This document shows, piece after piece, positions 1-7,255 of a stretch of 11,536 nucleotides of DNA; positions within the stretch are counted from its first letter, which is position 1; each line of letters starts with the position of its first letter. Made by a program: the position numbers and the translations under genes. The notes beneath the pieces were generated by a model, which was not told where the DNA came from, searched no databases, and was given only the letters and a program-made list of their open reading frames with translations. The DNA comes from Pseudomonadota bacterium (GTDB lineage Bacteria > Desulfobacterota > Desulfovibrionia > Desulfovibrionales > Desulfovibrionaceae), in the NCBI GenBank assembly GCA_023399375.1, contig JAEWPX010000109.1, forward strand, positions 1-11,536. The letters are read 5' to 3'.

Positions 1-9
1 ATACATCGC

Positions 10-2133
10 ATGGCGTTGGAGCGGTATGCCGGGCCGGGGTGTCTGGTGGAGTACATGCAGGGCAATCAGGCGCAGGTGGCCTGGGTGCTCGAGGAGGCCT
101 CGGGACGTCTGCGGCTGTACACGTTGACCAAGCGCGAGGAGAAGATGGCGCTTTCGCGCGTGCTGCCCTGGATGGGACCGCGCTACGACGGGGCCAAGGA
201 CCGCAGCGAGATCCTGGAGATCCTCACCGCCTGCCAGGCAAAACGCGAGGCCGCGGCCAAGGCCATCGACCCGCTGGAGCTGTGGGAGCTGTCCCAGGGC
301 GAGGTGCGCGAGGAGAGCGCGGAGTGGTTCGCCGGGCTCGTCGGCGAGCATCCCGACGTGGACGCCGTGGCGGCCATGGGCCGGGCGCTGCTCGGGTGCA
401 AGACCCATTTCAAGTTTCATCCGCCCAAATTCGAAGTTTTTCCGGCCGAGCTCGTCGAGCGGCGCATGGTCGAGGCGGCCCAGGCCGAGGAACGGGAAAA
501 GGTGGTCGTTGCCGGCCAGGCCTTTTTCAAGGAGCTGTGGCAGGGCTGGCTTTCCGGCGACCGCAAGAAGGCGCAGGCGCTGGCGGCGAGGCTCGACCCC
601 GAAGCGGGCAAGCGCTTGGCCGAGCTGCTCAAGCGCCTGATGGCCGACGCCGAGGACGCCGAGGCGGCCACGCTGTGGGCCATGCTGCGAAAGGGCCTGC
701 CCGAGCATCCCTTCCAGGCCTACATCCTGGCCACGCAGTGGGGCATCGTACCGCCGCATTACAACTATCTGCTCGATCAGGCCGACTACGCCCCGGGCGA
801 CGACTGGTGGCGGCCGTTTGCCGCCGAGATCGAGGCGCGCAAGGCGGGGCTTGCCGCCCTGGCGCGCGATCCCGAGCCCCTCGCCTTCGTCAGCGTCGAT
901 TCCCCGACCACCCGTGACATCGACGACGCCTTTTTCGCCGAGGCGCGGGAGGACGGCGGCATCCGGCTCGTGCTGGCCCTGGCCGATCCGGCCCTGGACT
1001 GGGATTTCGGCGGCCCCCTCGATGCGGCCGTGGCCGCGCGCGCCTCGAGCCTCTATCTGCCCGAGGGCACGTACCACATGCTGCCCGAGGCGCTCGGCAC
1101 GGGGCTTTACAGCCTGCTCGCCGGCGAGGTGCGCCCGTCGCTCGTCATGGAGTGGGAGTTCGACGCGGCCGGCGAGACGGTCGGCTTCTCCATGCGCAAG
1201 TCTTTTGTGCGCGTGGCGGAAAACACCACCTATGCCGCGGTGGAAGCGGCCCTCGACGTCCCGGACGCCCCGGAGAACCTCGTCCTGGGCTACAAGCTGG
1301 CCGCGACGCTGCGGCAAAAGCGCCTGGAGCGCGGGGCCGTCATCATCGAGCGGCCCGAGCCCGACATCATCCTTTCCGGCTATCCCGAGAACACGACCGT
1401 GGAGATGGGGCTTTGCCCGTCCTATCCGCGTTCCCAGCTCATGGTCAGCGAGTTCATGATCCTCGGCAACACGGCCGCGGCGCAGTACGCCGTGTCCCAT
1501 GGCGCGGCCATGCTCTTTCGCACCCAGGACGCCGCGCTGCCTCCCGAGGTCCGGGGCGTGCACGACGATCCGCCCTCCATCCAGCGCGTGGTGCGCGAGC
1601 TGCCGCCGACCCTGACCGAGCCCGATCCCCGGCCGCACGCCACGCTCGCCGCGCCGGCCTATGCGCCCGTGACCTCGCCGCTGCGGCGTTACGCCGACCT
1701 CGTGAACTTGGCCCAGCTCGAGAGCCTGCTGCGCACGGGCGCGCCGCGCTGGAGCCGGGGCGAGCTCGAGGCACGGTTGCCGGAACTGTCCTCGCGCATC
1801 GAGGCCGTGGGCCGGGTGCAGCGTTTCCGGCCGCGCTACTGGAAGCTGCTGTTCCTTCAGCGCACCTGCCGCGAGCGCACCTTCGAGGGCATCGTGGTGG
1901 ATCTCGGCGGCGGCGGCTTCGTGTCGCTGTCCCTGCCGGACATGCAGATCTACGTCCGCGCCACGCGGGACACCCTGGGCGATGCGGTTTACATCGGCCA
2001 GAGGTATGCGCTACGTCTGGGCAAAATCGACCCGCTCACCAACGAATTGCGGGTTTTCGGCGCGGAAGAGATTCCGGCCCGACTGCCCGAAGGGGCCGAG
2101 GCCTTTTTCATGGATGCCGGCGGGGCGAATTAG
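10..2133 (+). CDS. RNB-domain exoribonuclease (RNase II/R family)
   Basis: Probable 3'-5' processive exoribonuclease acting on RNA in the cytoplasm. The RNB catalytic centre is clear: D297, D303, D305 and D306 in the segment FVSVDSPTTRDIDDAF have the same spacing as the four Mg-binding aspartates of E. coli RNase II (201, 207, 209, 210). Downstream are YLPEGTYHMLPEAL and the conserved TSPLRRYADL block at about residues 555-564, whose arginines belong to the active site. Residues ~623-690 (RTFEGIVVDLGG onward) look like an S1-type RNA-binding domain. The first ~50 residues resemble the small SH3-like N-terminus I recall from cyanobacterial RNase II-like proteins rather than a standard cold-shock domain pair. 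No Shine-Dalgarno is visible in the 9 nt before this ATG and the frame is open to the window edge, so the true start may lie upstream. At 707 residues it is near the family's usual size. A hairpin repeat begins 8 nt after the stop. Confidence 0.93.
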   Translation: MALERYAGPGCLVEYMQGNQAQVAWVLEEASGRLRLYTLTKREEKMALSRVLPWMGPRYDGAKDRSEILEILTACQAKREAAAKAIDPLELWELSQGEVREESAEWFAGLVGEHPDVDAVAAMGRALLGCKTHFKFHPPKFEVFPAELVERRMVEAAQAEEREKVVVAGQAFFKELWQGWLSGDRKKAQALAARLDPEAGKRLAELLKRLMADAEDAEAATLWAMLRKGLPEHPFQAYILATQWGIVPPHYNYLLDQADYAPGDDWWRPFAAEIEARKAGLAALARDPEPLAFVSVDSPTTRDIDDAFFAEAREDGGIRLVLALADPALDWDFGGPLDAAVAARASSLYLPEGTYHMLPEALGTGLYSLLAGEVRPSLVMEWEFDAAGETVGFSMRKSFVRVAENTTYAAVEAALDVPDAPENLVLGYKLAATLRQKRLERGAVIIERPEPDIILSGYPENTTVEMGLCPSYPRSQLMVSEFMILGNTAAAQYAVSHGAAMLFRTQDAALPPEVRGVHDDPPSIQRVVRELPPTLTEPDPRPHATLAAPAYAPVTSPLRRYADLVNLAQLESLLRTGAPRWSRGELEARLPELSSRIEAVGRVQRFRPRYWKLLFLQRTCRERTFEGIVVDLGGGGFVSLSLPDMQIYVRATRDTLGDAVYIGQRYALRLGKIDPLTNELRVFGAEEIPARLPEGAEAFFMDAGGAN

Positions 2134-2141
2134 GTGAAACA

Positions 2142-2183
2142 CCTCAGGCGGCCAGGAGGGGCGGAGCCCCTCCTGAACCTCCC
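2142..2183 (+). repeat. GC-rich hairpin repeat, copy 1
   Basis: This 42-nt element matches 11399-11440 at 37 positions in the same orientation. It holds a perfect 10-bp stem (2153-2162 with 2166-2175) around a 3-nt GGA loop. The 15 bases GGCGGCCAGGAGGGG (2147-2161) are identical in both copies. A second, weaker hairpin follows at 2188-2203 (6 bp with one G-U pair, loop GCGG). There is no T-run after either hairpin, so it is not a standard intrinsic terminator, although the position just behind the ribonuclease stop would suit a transcript-end or mRNA-stabilising role. I recall similar GC-rich hairpins scattered between genes in Desulfovibrionaceae genomes, but could not check this. Confidence 0.75.
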
Positions 2184-2234
2184 GGCACGGGGAGCGGTTC
2201 CCGGGACGGCCTGGAAAAGGGAAGTGGGGGAATT

Positions 2235-2840
2235 ATGGGTTTGGGTTTCGTGTTCGCCTGCATGCTGTATCTGGTGTTGACGTACGTTATCGCCGCGTTT
2301 CCCTTCGGCCTGGCCGTGGCCATGGCCGGCTGCGGCATCGACCCGCGCCAGGGCGGCAGCCGCAACACCGGGGCGACCAACGTCGCCCGGCTGTGCGGCA
2401 CGCGCTACGGCGCGGCCACCCTGCTTCTGGACGTGGCCAAGGGCCTCGTCCCCGTGCTCGTGGCCAAGGCCATTTCGGATTCGGCCGTCTTTTTGTCGCT
2501 CGTGGTCGTTCTCGCCGTGGCCGGGCACATGTTTTCCGCCTTCCTCTACGGCAAGGGCGGCAAGGGCGTGGCCACGACCATCGGCGTGTTCCTCGGCGTC
2601 GCGCCGGTTCCGGCCCTGCTCGCCGTGGCCGCTTGCGTGTGCGTCATCGCGCTCACGGGCTTCGTGTCCGCCGGCTCCCTGACCCTGGCCGTGGCGTTGC
2701 CGGTGCTGGTCTACTTCCTCGGCCCCTGCGCGCTGACGCCGGCCGCCCTGGTCGTGGCCGCGCTCGTGATCGCCAGACACCGCGAAAACATCGCCCGCCT
2801 GCGCGCCGGCCAGGAAAAGCCCTGGCGCAAGAAGGGGTAA
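2235..2840 (+). CDS. plsY: Glycerol-3-phosphate acyltransferase PlsY
   Basis: Integral membrane enzyme that transfers the acyl group from acyl-phosphate to glycerol-3-phosphate, giving lysophosphatidic acid, the first step of bacterial phospholipid synthesis. All three signature motifs are present: SRNTGATNVAR (residues 42-52), GGKGVAT (108-114, preceded by GH at 97-98) and RHRENIARLRAGQE (181-194). The 201 residues are almost entirely hydrophobic segments separated by these loops, as expected. The ATG was chosen because a GGGGG/GGGGA purine run lies about 5 nt upstream and the first membrane segment starts right after it; a much longer reading in the same frame would run back through the ribonuclease gene. 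The next gene starts 18 nt after the stop, so plsY probably leads a three-gene operon with the SGNH hydrolase and the cysteine hydrolase. Confidence 0.96.
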   Translation: MGLGFVFACMLYLVLTYVIAAFPFGLAVAMAGCGIDPRQGGSRNTGATNVARLCGTRYGAATLLLDVAKGLVPVLVAKAISDSAVFLSLVVVLAVAGHMFSAFLYGKGGKGVATTIGVFLGVAPVPALLAVAACVCVIALTGFVSAGSLTLAVALPVLVYFLGPCALTPAALVVAALVIARHRENIARLRAGQEKPWRKKG

Positions 2841-2858
2841 GGCGCGAGCCGCATTCCC

Positions 2859-3899
2859 ATGATCCACATTCTGTACGTTTTCGCGGCCCTGGTCGCGTGC
2901 AATCTCCTGTCCATGTGGGGGCTTTCCCGGCTGCGCCGCGGCCGGGCGCGCACGGCCGGCATGGGGGCGCTCGTGGCCCTGGACGCCGCCATCGCCGTGC
3001 TGCTCGTCCTGGAAATCGGCATGGCGCTCTTTTTCGCCCAGTCCGACGGCTTCAACCTCACCATGTCCAGCCGCAACTGGTTCGCCCGGCACTGGCATCC
3101 GGTCAACAGTCTGGGCTACCGCGACGTCGAACCGCTGCCCAAGGCCGCCGGCGAGAAGCTGGTGCTCGTGGTGGGCGACTCCTTTGCCGCCGGCCATGGC
3201 ATCGACCGGGCCGAGGACCGTTTCGGCGACGTGCTGGCGCGCGATCTCGGCAAGGGCTGGCGGGTGGCCAACGCCTCCAAGATAGGCTGGGACACCGTGG
3301 ACGAAGACCAGGCGCTGCGCGCCTATCCCCTCGCGCCCGATGTCGTGGTCCTGGCCTACTTCGTCAACGACATCTACCGCGCGGCGGAAAAGGCGCACTT
3401 CGCGCTGCCGTTTTCCATCCGTTTTCCCCGGACTGCGTTCACGCGCTATCTCGTGGACCACTTCGCCCTGGCCAACTTCGCCTACTGGCGGCTGGCGCGT
3501 ACGGGCAACGTGGAGGATGCGGCCAAGGGCTTCTGGGACAGGCTGCGCGCCGCGTACGCCGACCCGGTCGTCTGGGCCGAGCACGCCGCCGAGCTCGATT
3601 CCATCGTGGACTGGTGCAGGGAACACAAGGCCCGCCTGATCGCGCTCGTCATCCCGAGCCTTGCCGACGTGGCCGGCACCGCGCCCATGACGCAACGCGT
3701 CGCGGCCTATTTTCGGGAGCATGGCGTGGAGACCGTGGACCTGACGCCGCTGCTCGCCGGCCGCGACCCGGGCTCCATGGTGGTCAACGGCGTGGACAGC
3801 CACGCCAATGTGGCGCTCAACGCCGAAATGGCCGCCCTGCTCAAAAAGGCCATCCTCGCGTCCCCGACCGGGGCCGTGCCGGAACCGGTGACGCCCTAG
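2859..3899 (+). CDS. Membrane-anchored SGNH/GDSL-type hydrolase
   Basis: Predicted esterase or acyl-transfer enzyme of the SGNH superfamily, substrate unknown. Two hydrophobic segments (about residues 3-22 and 34-58) flank a basic loop (RLRRGRAR), which by the positive-inside rule puts the catalytic domain in the periplasm. The NSLGYRD motif comes next, then the nucleophile block VVGDSF with S108, the block-III pair N170-D171 in AYFVND, and the C-terminal Asp-His of the triad in GVDSHAN (D313, H315). N-terminal anchoring with NSLGYRD and GDSF is typical of a large family often found near polysaccharide or lipid genes, with few characterised members. Start: only a weak ribosome site is seen, but the ATG is 18 nt after plsY, so translational coupling is plausible, and it keeps the first membrane helix intact. 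Co-transcription with plsY hints at a cell-envelope role; this is inference. Confidence 0.85.
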   Translation: MIHILYVFAALVACNLLSMWGLSRLRRGRARTAGMGALVALDAAIAVLLVLEIGMALFFAQSDGFNLTMSSRNWFARHWHPVNSLGYRDVEPLPKAAGEKLVLVVGDSFAAGHGIDRAEDRFGDVLARDLGKGWRVANASKIGWDTVDEDQALRAYPLAPDVVVLAYFVNDIYRAAEKAHFALPFSIRFPRTAFTRYLVDHFALANFAYWRLARTGNVEDAAKGFWDRLRAAYADPVVWAEHAAELDSIVDWCREHKARLIALVIPSLADVAGTAPMTQRVAAYFREHGVETVDLTPLLAGRDPGSMVVNGVDSHANVALNAEMAALLKKAILASPTGAVPEPVTP

Positions 3900-3933
3900 G
3901 CCGGCCGCGCGACGATTTTCCGGGAGGCCCATC

Positions 3934-4482
3934 ATGGGAAAGCTGCTGCTTGTCGTGGATATGCTCAATGACTTCATCGAGCCCGGCGGCCGGTTGCATT
4001 TCCCGGCCGGCACGGGCGCGGTCGCGCCCATTGTCCGCCTGCGCGCCGCGTTCCGGGCCGCGGGCGCGCCCGTGGTCTACGACAACGACGCCCATCCCGA
4101 GGATGCCGCGGAATTCGCCCACTGGCCCGTGCATTGCGTCATGGGCACGCCGGGCGCGCGCATCGTCGACGCCCTGGCCGCCGGACCGGGCGACGTCGTC
4201 ATCCACAAGGACGCCCTGTCGCTTTTCCATGTGCCATGGGCCGCGTCCGTGCTGCGCGCGCTCGGGGCCGGCCGGCTCTACGTGGCCGGCGTGGCCACGG
4301 AATACTGCGTCAAGGAGGCAACGCTGCACGCCCTCGACGCGGGATTTGCCGTGACGGTCGTCACCGACGCCATCGCCGCCGTGGACCTTACCCCGGGCGA
4401 TGGCGCAAGGGCGCTGGCGGCCATGGCCGCGGCCGGGGCCGACTTCGCCGCGGTCGAAGCGGTGCTGGCGACGCTTTCCTGA
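3934..4482 (+). CDS. Isochorismatase-family cysteine hydrolase, probable nicotinamidase
   Basis: Cytoplasmic hydrolase of the isochorismatase/nicotinamidase fold. The catalytic triad can be read as D9 (LLVVDMLNDF), K92 (VIHKDAL) and C125 (VATEYCVKEA). Candidate metal ligands of nicotinamidases are also present: D52 and H54 (NDAHPED) and H67 in WPVHCVMGT, close to the WPDHCVQGT block of PncA, with V66 where Asp is usual. TEYCV with the preceding Val-Ala pair is very PncA-like, so conversion of nicotinamide to nicotinate for NAD salvage is the best guess; another amide substrate is possible. Length (182 residues) is slightly short for PncA. GGGAGG sits 6 nt before the ATG, a strong ribosome site. 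It is 34 nt behind the SGNH gene and probably last in the plsY operon. It converges with the XRE-PAS gene, leaving only 13 nt and no visible terminator. Confidence 0.88.
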   Translation: MGKLLLVVDMLNDFIEPGGRLHFPAGTGAVAPIVRLRAAFRAAGAPVVYDNDAHPEDAAEFAHWPVHCVMGTPGARIVDALAAGPGDVVIHKDALSLFHVPWAASVLRALGAGRLYVAGVATEYCVKEATLHALDAGFAVTVVTDAIAAVDLTPGDGARALAAMAAAGADFAAVEAVLATLS

Positions 4483-4495
4483 AGCCGCAGCAGCC

Positions 4496-6664
4496 TCAAG
4501 GCGTCCCGGATGCGCCGGGGACGGCCGAGGTTTCCGGGCCGTCCGGCGGGCGCATGGTGAGCAGCATCTTGCCGTCGGGCAGGGGCGCGGCCGTGAAATC
4601 GAACAGCCGCGTCGTCCCGTCGCCGCAGCGGACCGGGTAGACGCGCCGTCCCGGTTTTCCCAGGGCCGTCTGCCAGTCCGCCGTGATCTTTTCCCGCAAC
4701 GCCGGGTCGGGATAGGCCTTGCTCAGCCAGGTTTCCACGTCCGGAATGTCTTCCAGCGTATAGCCCACAAGATCCCGAAAAGACTTGTTGAGGAACAGCG
4801 TGCGCCCGTCCGTGCCGACGAGGCTCGCGGCGTAGGGCACGTGGTCGAGGATGGCGCGCAGTTGCGCAAGCGTGCGCCGTACGTCGTCGCGCGCCTTTTC
4901 CAGCGCCGTGACCTCCTCGGCGTGGAGCATGACCGTATCCGGCGCGGCGCACACGAACGTCATGTCGAAGACGCCGGGTTCGCTCGCCCCGGGCGGCCGG
5001 AAGGAAAAGCGCTTGCGGCTGGTGCGCCGGGCCTCCAGGGCGTTCCACAGCGCCAGGTAGACGTCCGGGGTCTCGTGAAAGATGGCCCCGGCCGGCGCGT
5101 CCGTGCAGGTGCCGATGCGTCCCCGGAAAAGCGCCTCGGCCGCGCGGTTGGCGTCGGCCAGCACGAGTTCGCGGTCCTTGATCACAAAGGTGAGGGTCGG
5201 CAGGGGAAAATTGCGCAGATGCGCCTTGAGGCGTTCTTCCCGGGCGCGAAGCGCCTGCTCCATGCGCCGACGTTCGCTGACGTCCTCCACGAAGCCTTCC
5301 ACGACCTGCTGTCCTTCGTGCTCGACCAGGCGGACGTGCAGCCGGCCGATGAAGCTCGAACCGTCCCGCCGTTTGTTGACGACGTCCAGCCGCGCCAATT
5401 CCCCGTCGCGGCGCAGCCGCTCCACGATGCGCATGCGTTCTCCCGGGTCCAGGAAGACCTGGGCGGCATCGTGGCCGATGGCCGCGAGCATGGCCTCGGG
5501 CGAGGCGTAGCCGAACAGGCGCGCCATGGAATCGCTGACGGCCAGGATGCGCCCGTCCGGCGTGGATTGAAAAAGCCCGAGGCCGGCGACGTCGAAAAGC
5601 TCGCGCAGGCGGGAATCGAAGGCGTTTCCGTCGTCCCCGATCCGCCGTTCCAGGGTGATGTCGCGGCCGTAGCAGTTGACTTCCCGGCTTGCGGGCAGGG
5701 GGCAGGCGATCATCTCCAGAAGCGTCTCCCCCACGGGGAGGCGGAAAGTCGTCCGCGCGCCGCTTTCGAGGGCGCGGGTCGCGGCTGCGGCGAAGGGGGC
5801 TGGCATGGGCGCGCCGACGGCCATGTCCCAGGCGTCGAGCAGGGCCGCGCAGCCCGGATTGGCGTAGGCCAGGGCGCCGTCGCGGCCGATGCGCAGCACG
5901 GGATGGGGATTGTCTTCGGGAAAGCGGGCCATGGAGCGCAGGTTGTCGTGAGCCTGGCGCTCGCTGGTCACGTCCTGGACCGTGCCGTAGATGCGCGTCA
6001 CGCGGCCCGAGGCGTCGCGCTCGGCCCTGGCCACGGCCCTGGCGTGCCGCCACAGGCCGTCGCCCCGGCGGAAGCGGTATTCGTAGCGCTGGGAGCCGCT
6101 CTGGGCGATGAGCCTGCACCGCACGGCCTCAACGGCCGGTCGGTCGTCGGGATGCACCAGGTCGAGAAATTCCGGGAAGGTCGGGATCGGGCTGCTCGCA
6201 GGCAGCCCGAAAATGCGCTGGAATTCCTCGGACCAGAAGTCCTGGCCCGTGACCAGATCCCGGTTGAAACTGCCGACCCTGGCTAGGCGCTGGGTCTCGC
6301 GAAACGAGGCGGCCAGGGTGTGCAGGTCGTGCCAGGGCGATGCGCCCTGGTCGGGCTGGGCGGTGATGTCCCGGATCAGCCCGCACAGGGATTCCGGCTG
6401 GGCGAGCAGGGCGTCGCGCACGTCGGAAGGGAGCTTGCCGGCAAGGGCGAGCAGGGCGTCGGGCGGCTCGCCCAGTGCCTCGGCCAGGGCCAGGATGTGG
6501 GCTTGGGAAAGGCTCGGGGGCGCGCCCCGTTCCAGACGGCTCAAGTAGGACGGCTGGATGCCCAGGCGCGCCGCCAGGCGGCGAAGGGAAAAAGCAGGAT
6601 CGCCGGCCTGGAGGGCCAGGCGTTTTTCGCGGATGCGGCGGCCGAACGGATGGGGATCCTGCAT
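4496..6664 (-). CDS. XRE-family transcriptional regulator with five PAS domains
   Basis: Apparent one-component regulator. Residues ~8-76 form an XRE/Cro-CI helix-turn-helix (FSLRRLAARLGI, then QPSYLSRLERG and LALAEALGE). After a linker come five PAS-like domains: ~125-237 (with a PAC-type tail ending VQDVTSER), ~245-340, ~350-465 (FGYASPEAM, ending VEDVSERR), ~478-590 and ~600-705 (LFLNKSFRDLVGYT). Short coiled-coil linkers lie between some of them, for example SERRRMEQALRAREERL. The protein ends straight after the fifth PAS: there is no histidine-kinase, GGDEF, EAL, AAA+ or other output domain, so the HTH must be the output if it is active. No haem or flavin motif can be assigned by eye. 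The ATG has no Shine-Dalgarno, but a promoter-like element ends 6 nt upstream, suggesting a leaderless mRNA. The start is 50 nt behind the TPR gene stop. Ligand, partner and targets are unknown. Confidence 0.9.
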   Translation of the reverse strand: MQDPHPFGRRIREKRLALQAGDPAFSLRRLAARLGIQPSYLSRLERGAPPSLSQAHILALAEALGEPPDALLALAGKLPSDVRDALLAQPESLCGLIRDITAQPDQGASPWHDLHTLAASFRETQRLARVGSFNRDLVTGQDFWSEEFQRIFGLPASSPIPTFPEFLDLVHPDDRPAVEAVRCRLIAQSGSQRYEYRFRRGDGLWRHARAVARAERDASGRVTRIYGTVQDVTSERQAHDNLRSMARFPEDNPHPVLRIGRDGALAYANPGCAALLDAWDMAVGAPMPAPFAAAATRALESGARTTFRLPVGETLLEMIACPLPASREVNCYGRDITLERRIGDDGNAFDSRLRELFDVAGLGLFQSTPDGRILAVSDSMARLFGYASPEAMLAAIGHDAAQVFLDPGERMRIVERLRRDGELARLDVVNKRRDGSSFIGRLHVRLVEHEGQQVVEGFVEDVSERRRMEQALRAREERLKAHLRNFPLPTLTFVIKDRELVLADANRAAEALFRGRIGTCTDAPAGAIFHETPDVYLALWNALEARRTSRKRFSFRPPGASEPGVFDMTFVCAAPDTVMLHAEEVTALEKARDDVRRTLAQLRAILDHVPYAASLVGTDGRTLFLNKSFRDLVGYTLEDIPDVETWLSKAYPDPALREKITADWQTALGKPGRRVYPVRCGDGTTRLFDFTAAPLPDGKMLLTMRPPDGPETSAVPGASGTP

Positions 6665-6666
6665 GT

Positions 6667-6684
6667 GTGCACCATAGCGTGCAC
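6667..6684. promoter_or_regulatory. GTGCAC-N6-GTGCAC operator-like repeat
   Basis: Two copies of the palindrome GTGCAC lie 12 bp apart centre to centre (6667-6672 and 6679-6684), just 2 nt upstream of the XRE-PAS start codon on its coding strand. One helical turn of spacing suits a dimeric helix-turn-helix repressor. One copy overlaps the proposed -10 box, so binding would block transcription. The natural candidate ligand is the XRE protein encoded next to it; this is inference. Confidence 0.4.
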
Positions 6685-6699
6685 GCCGCGTTCCGGCAA
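6671..6699 (-). promoter_or_regulatory. Candidate promoter for XRE-PAS gene (leaderless)
   Basis: On the - strand, TTGCCG (6694-6699) and TATGGT (6671-6676) are separated by 17 nt, a plausible housekeeping-sigma pair (the -10 matches TATAAT at 4 of 6, including the key first T, A and last T). The -10 ends 6 nt before the A of the ATG at 6664, so transcription would start at or next to the start codon. This agrees with the absence of a Shine-Dalgarno sequence. The weak point is that such pairs occur by chance. Confidence 0.4.
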
Positions 6700-6714
6700 T
6701 ATCTTCGAGGGAAA

Positions 6715-7251
6715 CTACGCGCTCGTCGGCGCTTCCGGCACGAGGGCCGTTGCCGTGGCCAGGGCATGCAGCTCTTGCGCCATGTCCGCGGCGTCGGCGG
6801 CGGGATCGGCTTCCAGTTTTCGTGCGGCTTCGTGGGTGGCGCGTTCGAGTTCCGGCCGGTCCGGGTCGGCAAAAACGGCCAGGGCCGTGGCCGCCTTTGC
6901 CGCTTTGCCCAGGGCAAGAAACGAAAGCGCCAGGAAAAAGCGCGCGGCGGCGTCCTTGCCCCCGGACAGGCGCAGTACGTGCTCGAATTCCACCCGCGCC
7001 TGGAGGGGCTGGCCCATGGCGTAGAGCGCATGGCCCAGGCGGAAGCGCACGGCCGTGTTGGACAGGTCTTCGCGCACCGAGGCCCTGTAGGCCGCCACGG
7101 CGGCGGGGTAGTCCCCGGCGGCGTAGGCCGCGTCGCCGGCGGCGTGCCGGTCCGGCGCGGGCGCGTCGGCCCGGGGCTTGGGGATGTCGCGGCCGAGCAG
7201 CGCGCGCACGAGATTGCGGCGGGAAACGGTGGGGCGGTCGTCGTTGGCCAT
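6715..7251 (-). CDS. TPR-repeat protein
   Basis: A 178-residue, Ala-rich helical protein. About three tetratricopeptide-like units can be seen at residues ~36-68 (AGDAAYAAGDYPAAVAAYRAS), ~69-102 (RFRLGHALYAMGQPLQARVEFEHVL) and ~103-135 (FFLALSFLALGKAAKAATALAVF). TPR arrays bind partner proteins; no enzyme motif is present. The N-terminus has SRRNLVRALLG, which looks like a twin-arginine motif, but no hydrophobic stretch follows, so export is unlikely and the protein is probably cytoplasmic. The ATG is 4 nt behind the HDOD stop codon (TAACGCCATG) with no clear ribosome site, which indicates translational coupling and joint expression with the HDOD protein. It may be an adaptor or scaffold for that protein or for the PAS regulator downstream; this is inference. 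Confidence 0.82.
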   Translation of the reverse strand: MANDDRPTVSRRNLVRALLGRDIPKPRADAPAPDRHAAGDAAYAAGDYPAAVAAYRASVREDLSNTAVRFRLGHALYAMGQPLQARVEFEHVLRLSGGKDAAARFFLALSFLALGKAAKAATALAVFADPDRPELERATHEAARKLEADPAADAADMAQELHALATATALVPEAPTSA

Positions 7252-7255
7252 GGCG

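Noticed and set aside
2142..2203. Intrinsic terminator behind the ribonuclease gene
   Set aside because: The hairpins are strong but no T-run follows either one, so I classed it as a repeat rather than a standard terminator.
2130..4031. 633-codon open frame on the - strand opposite plsY and the SGNH gene
   Set aside because: Its product is His/Gly/Arg-rich without any domain, it has no ribosome site, and it runs across several clear + strand genes. GC-rich DNA produces such antisense frames routinely.
2393..4354. 653-codon open frame on the + strand in another frame
   Set aside because: Arg/Ala/Gly-rich low-complexity product overlapping three well-supported genes; a frame shadow.
4278..6119. 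Long - strand frame within the XRE-PAS gene, and a + strand frame at 4400-6286
   Set aside because: Both lie over the PAS domains, which are clear by motif in their own frame; the products are Arg/Ala/Pro-rich with no recognisable domain.
7216..7233. Twin-arginine-like SRRNLVRALLG at the start of the TPR protein
   Set aside because: No hydrophobic segment follows, only RDIPKPRADAPAP, so it cannot act as a Tat signal peptide.
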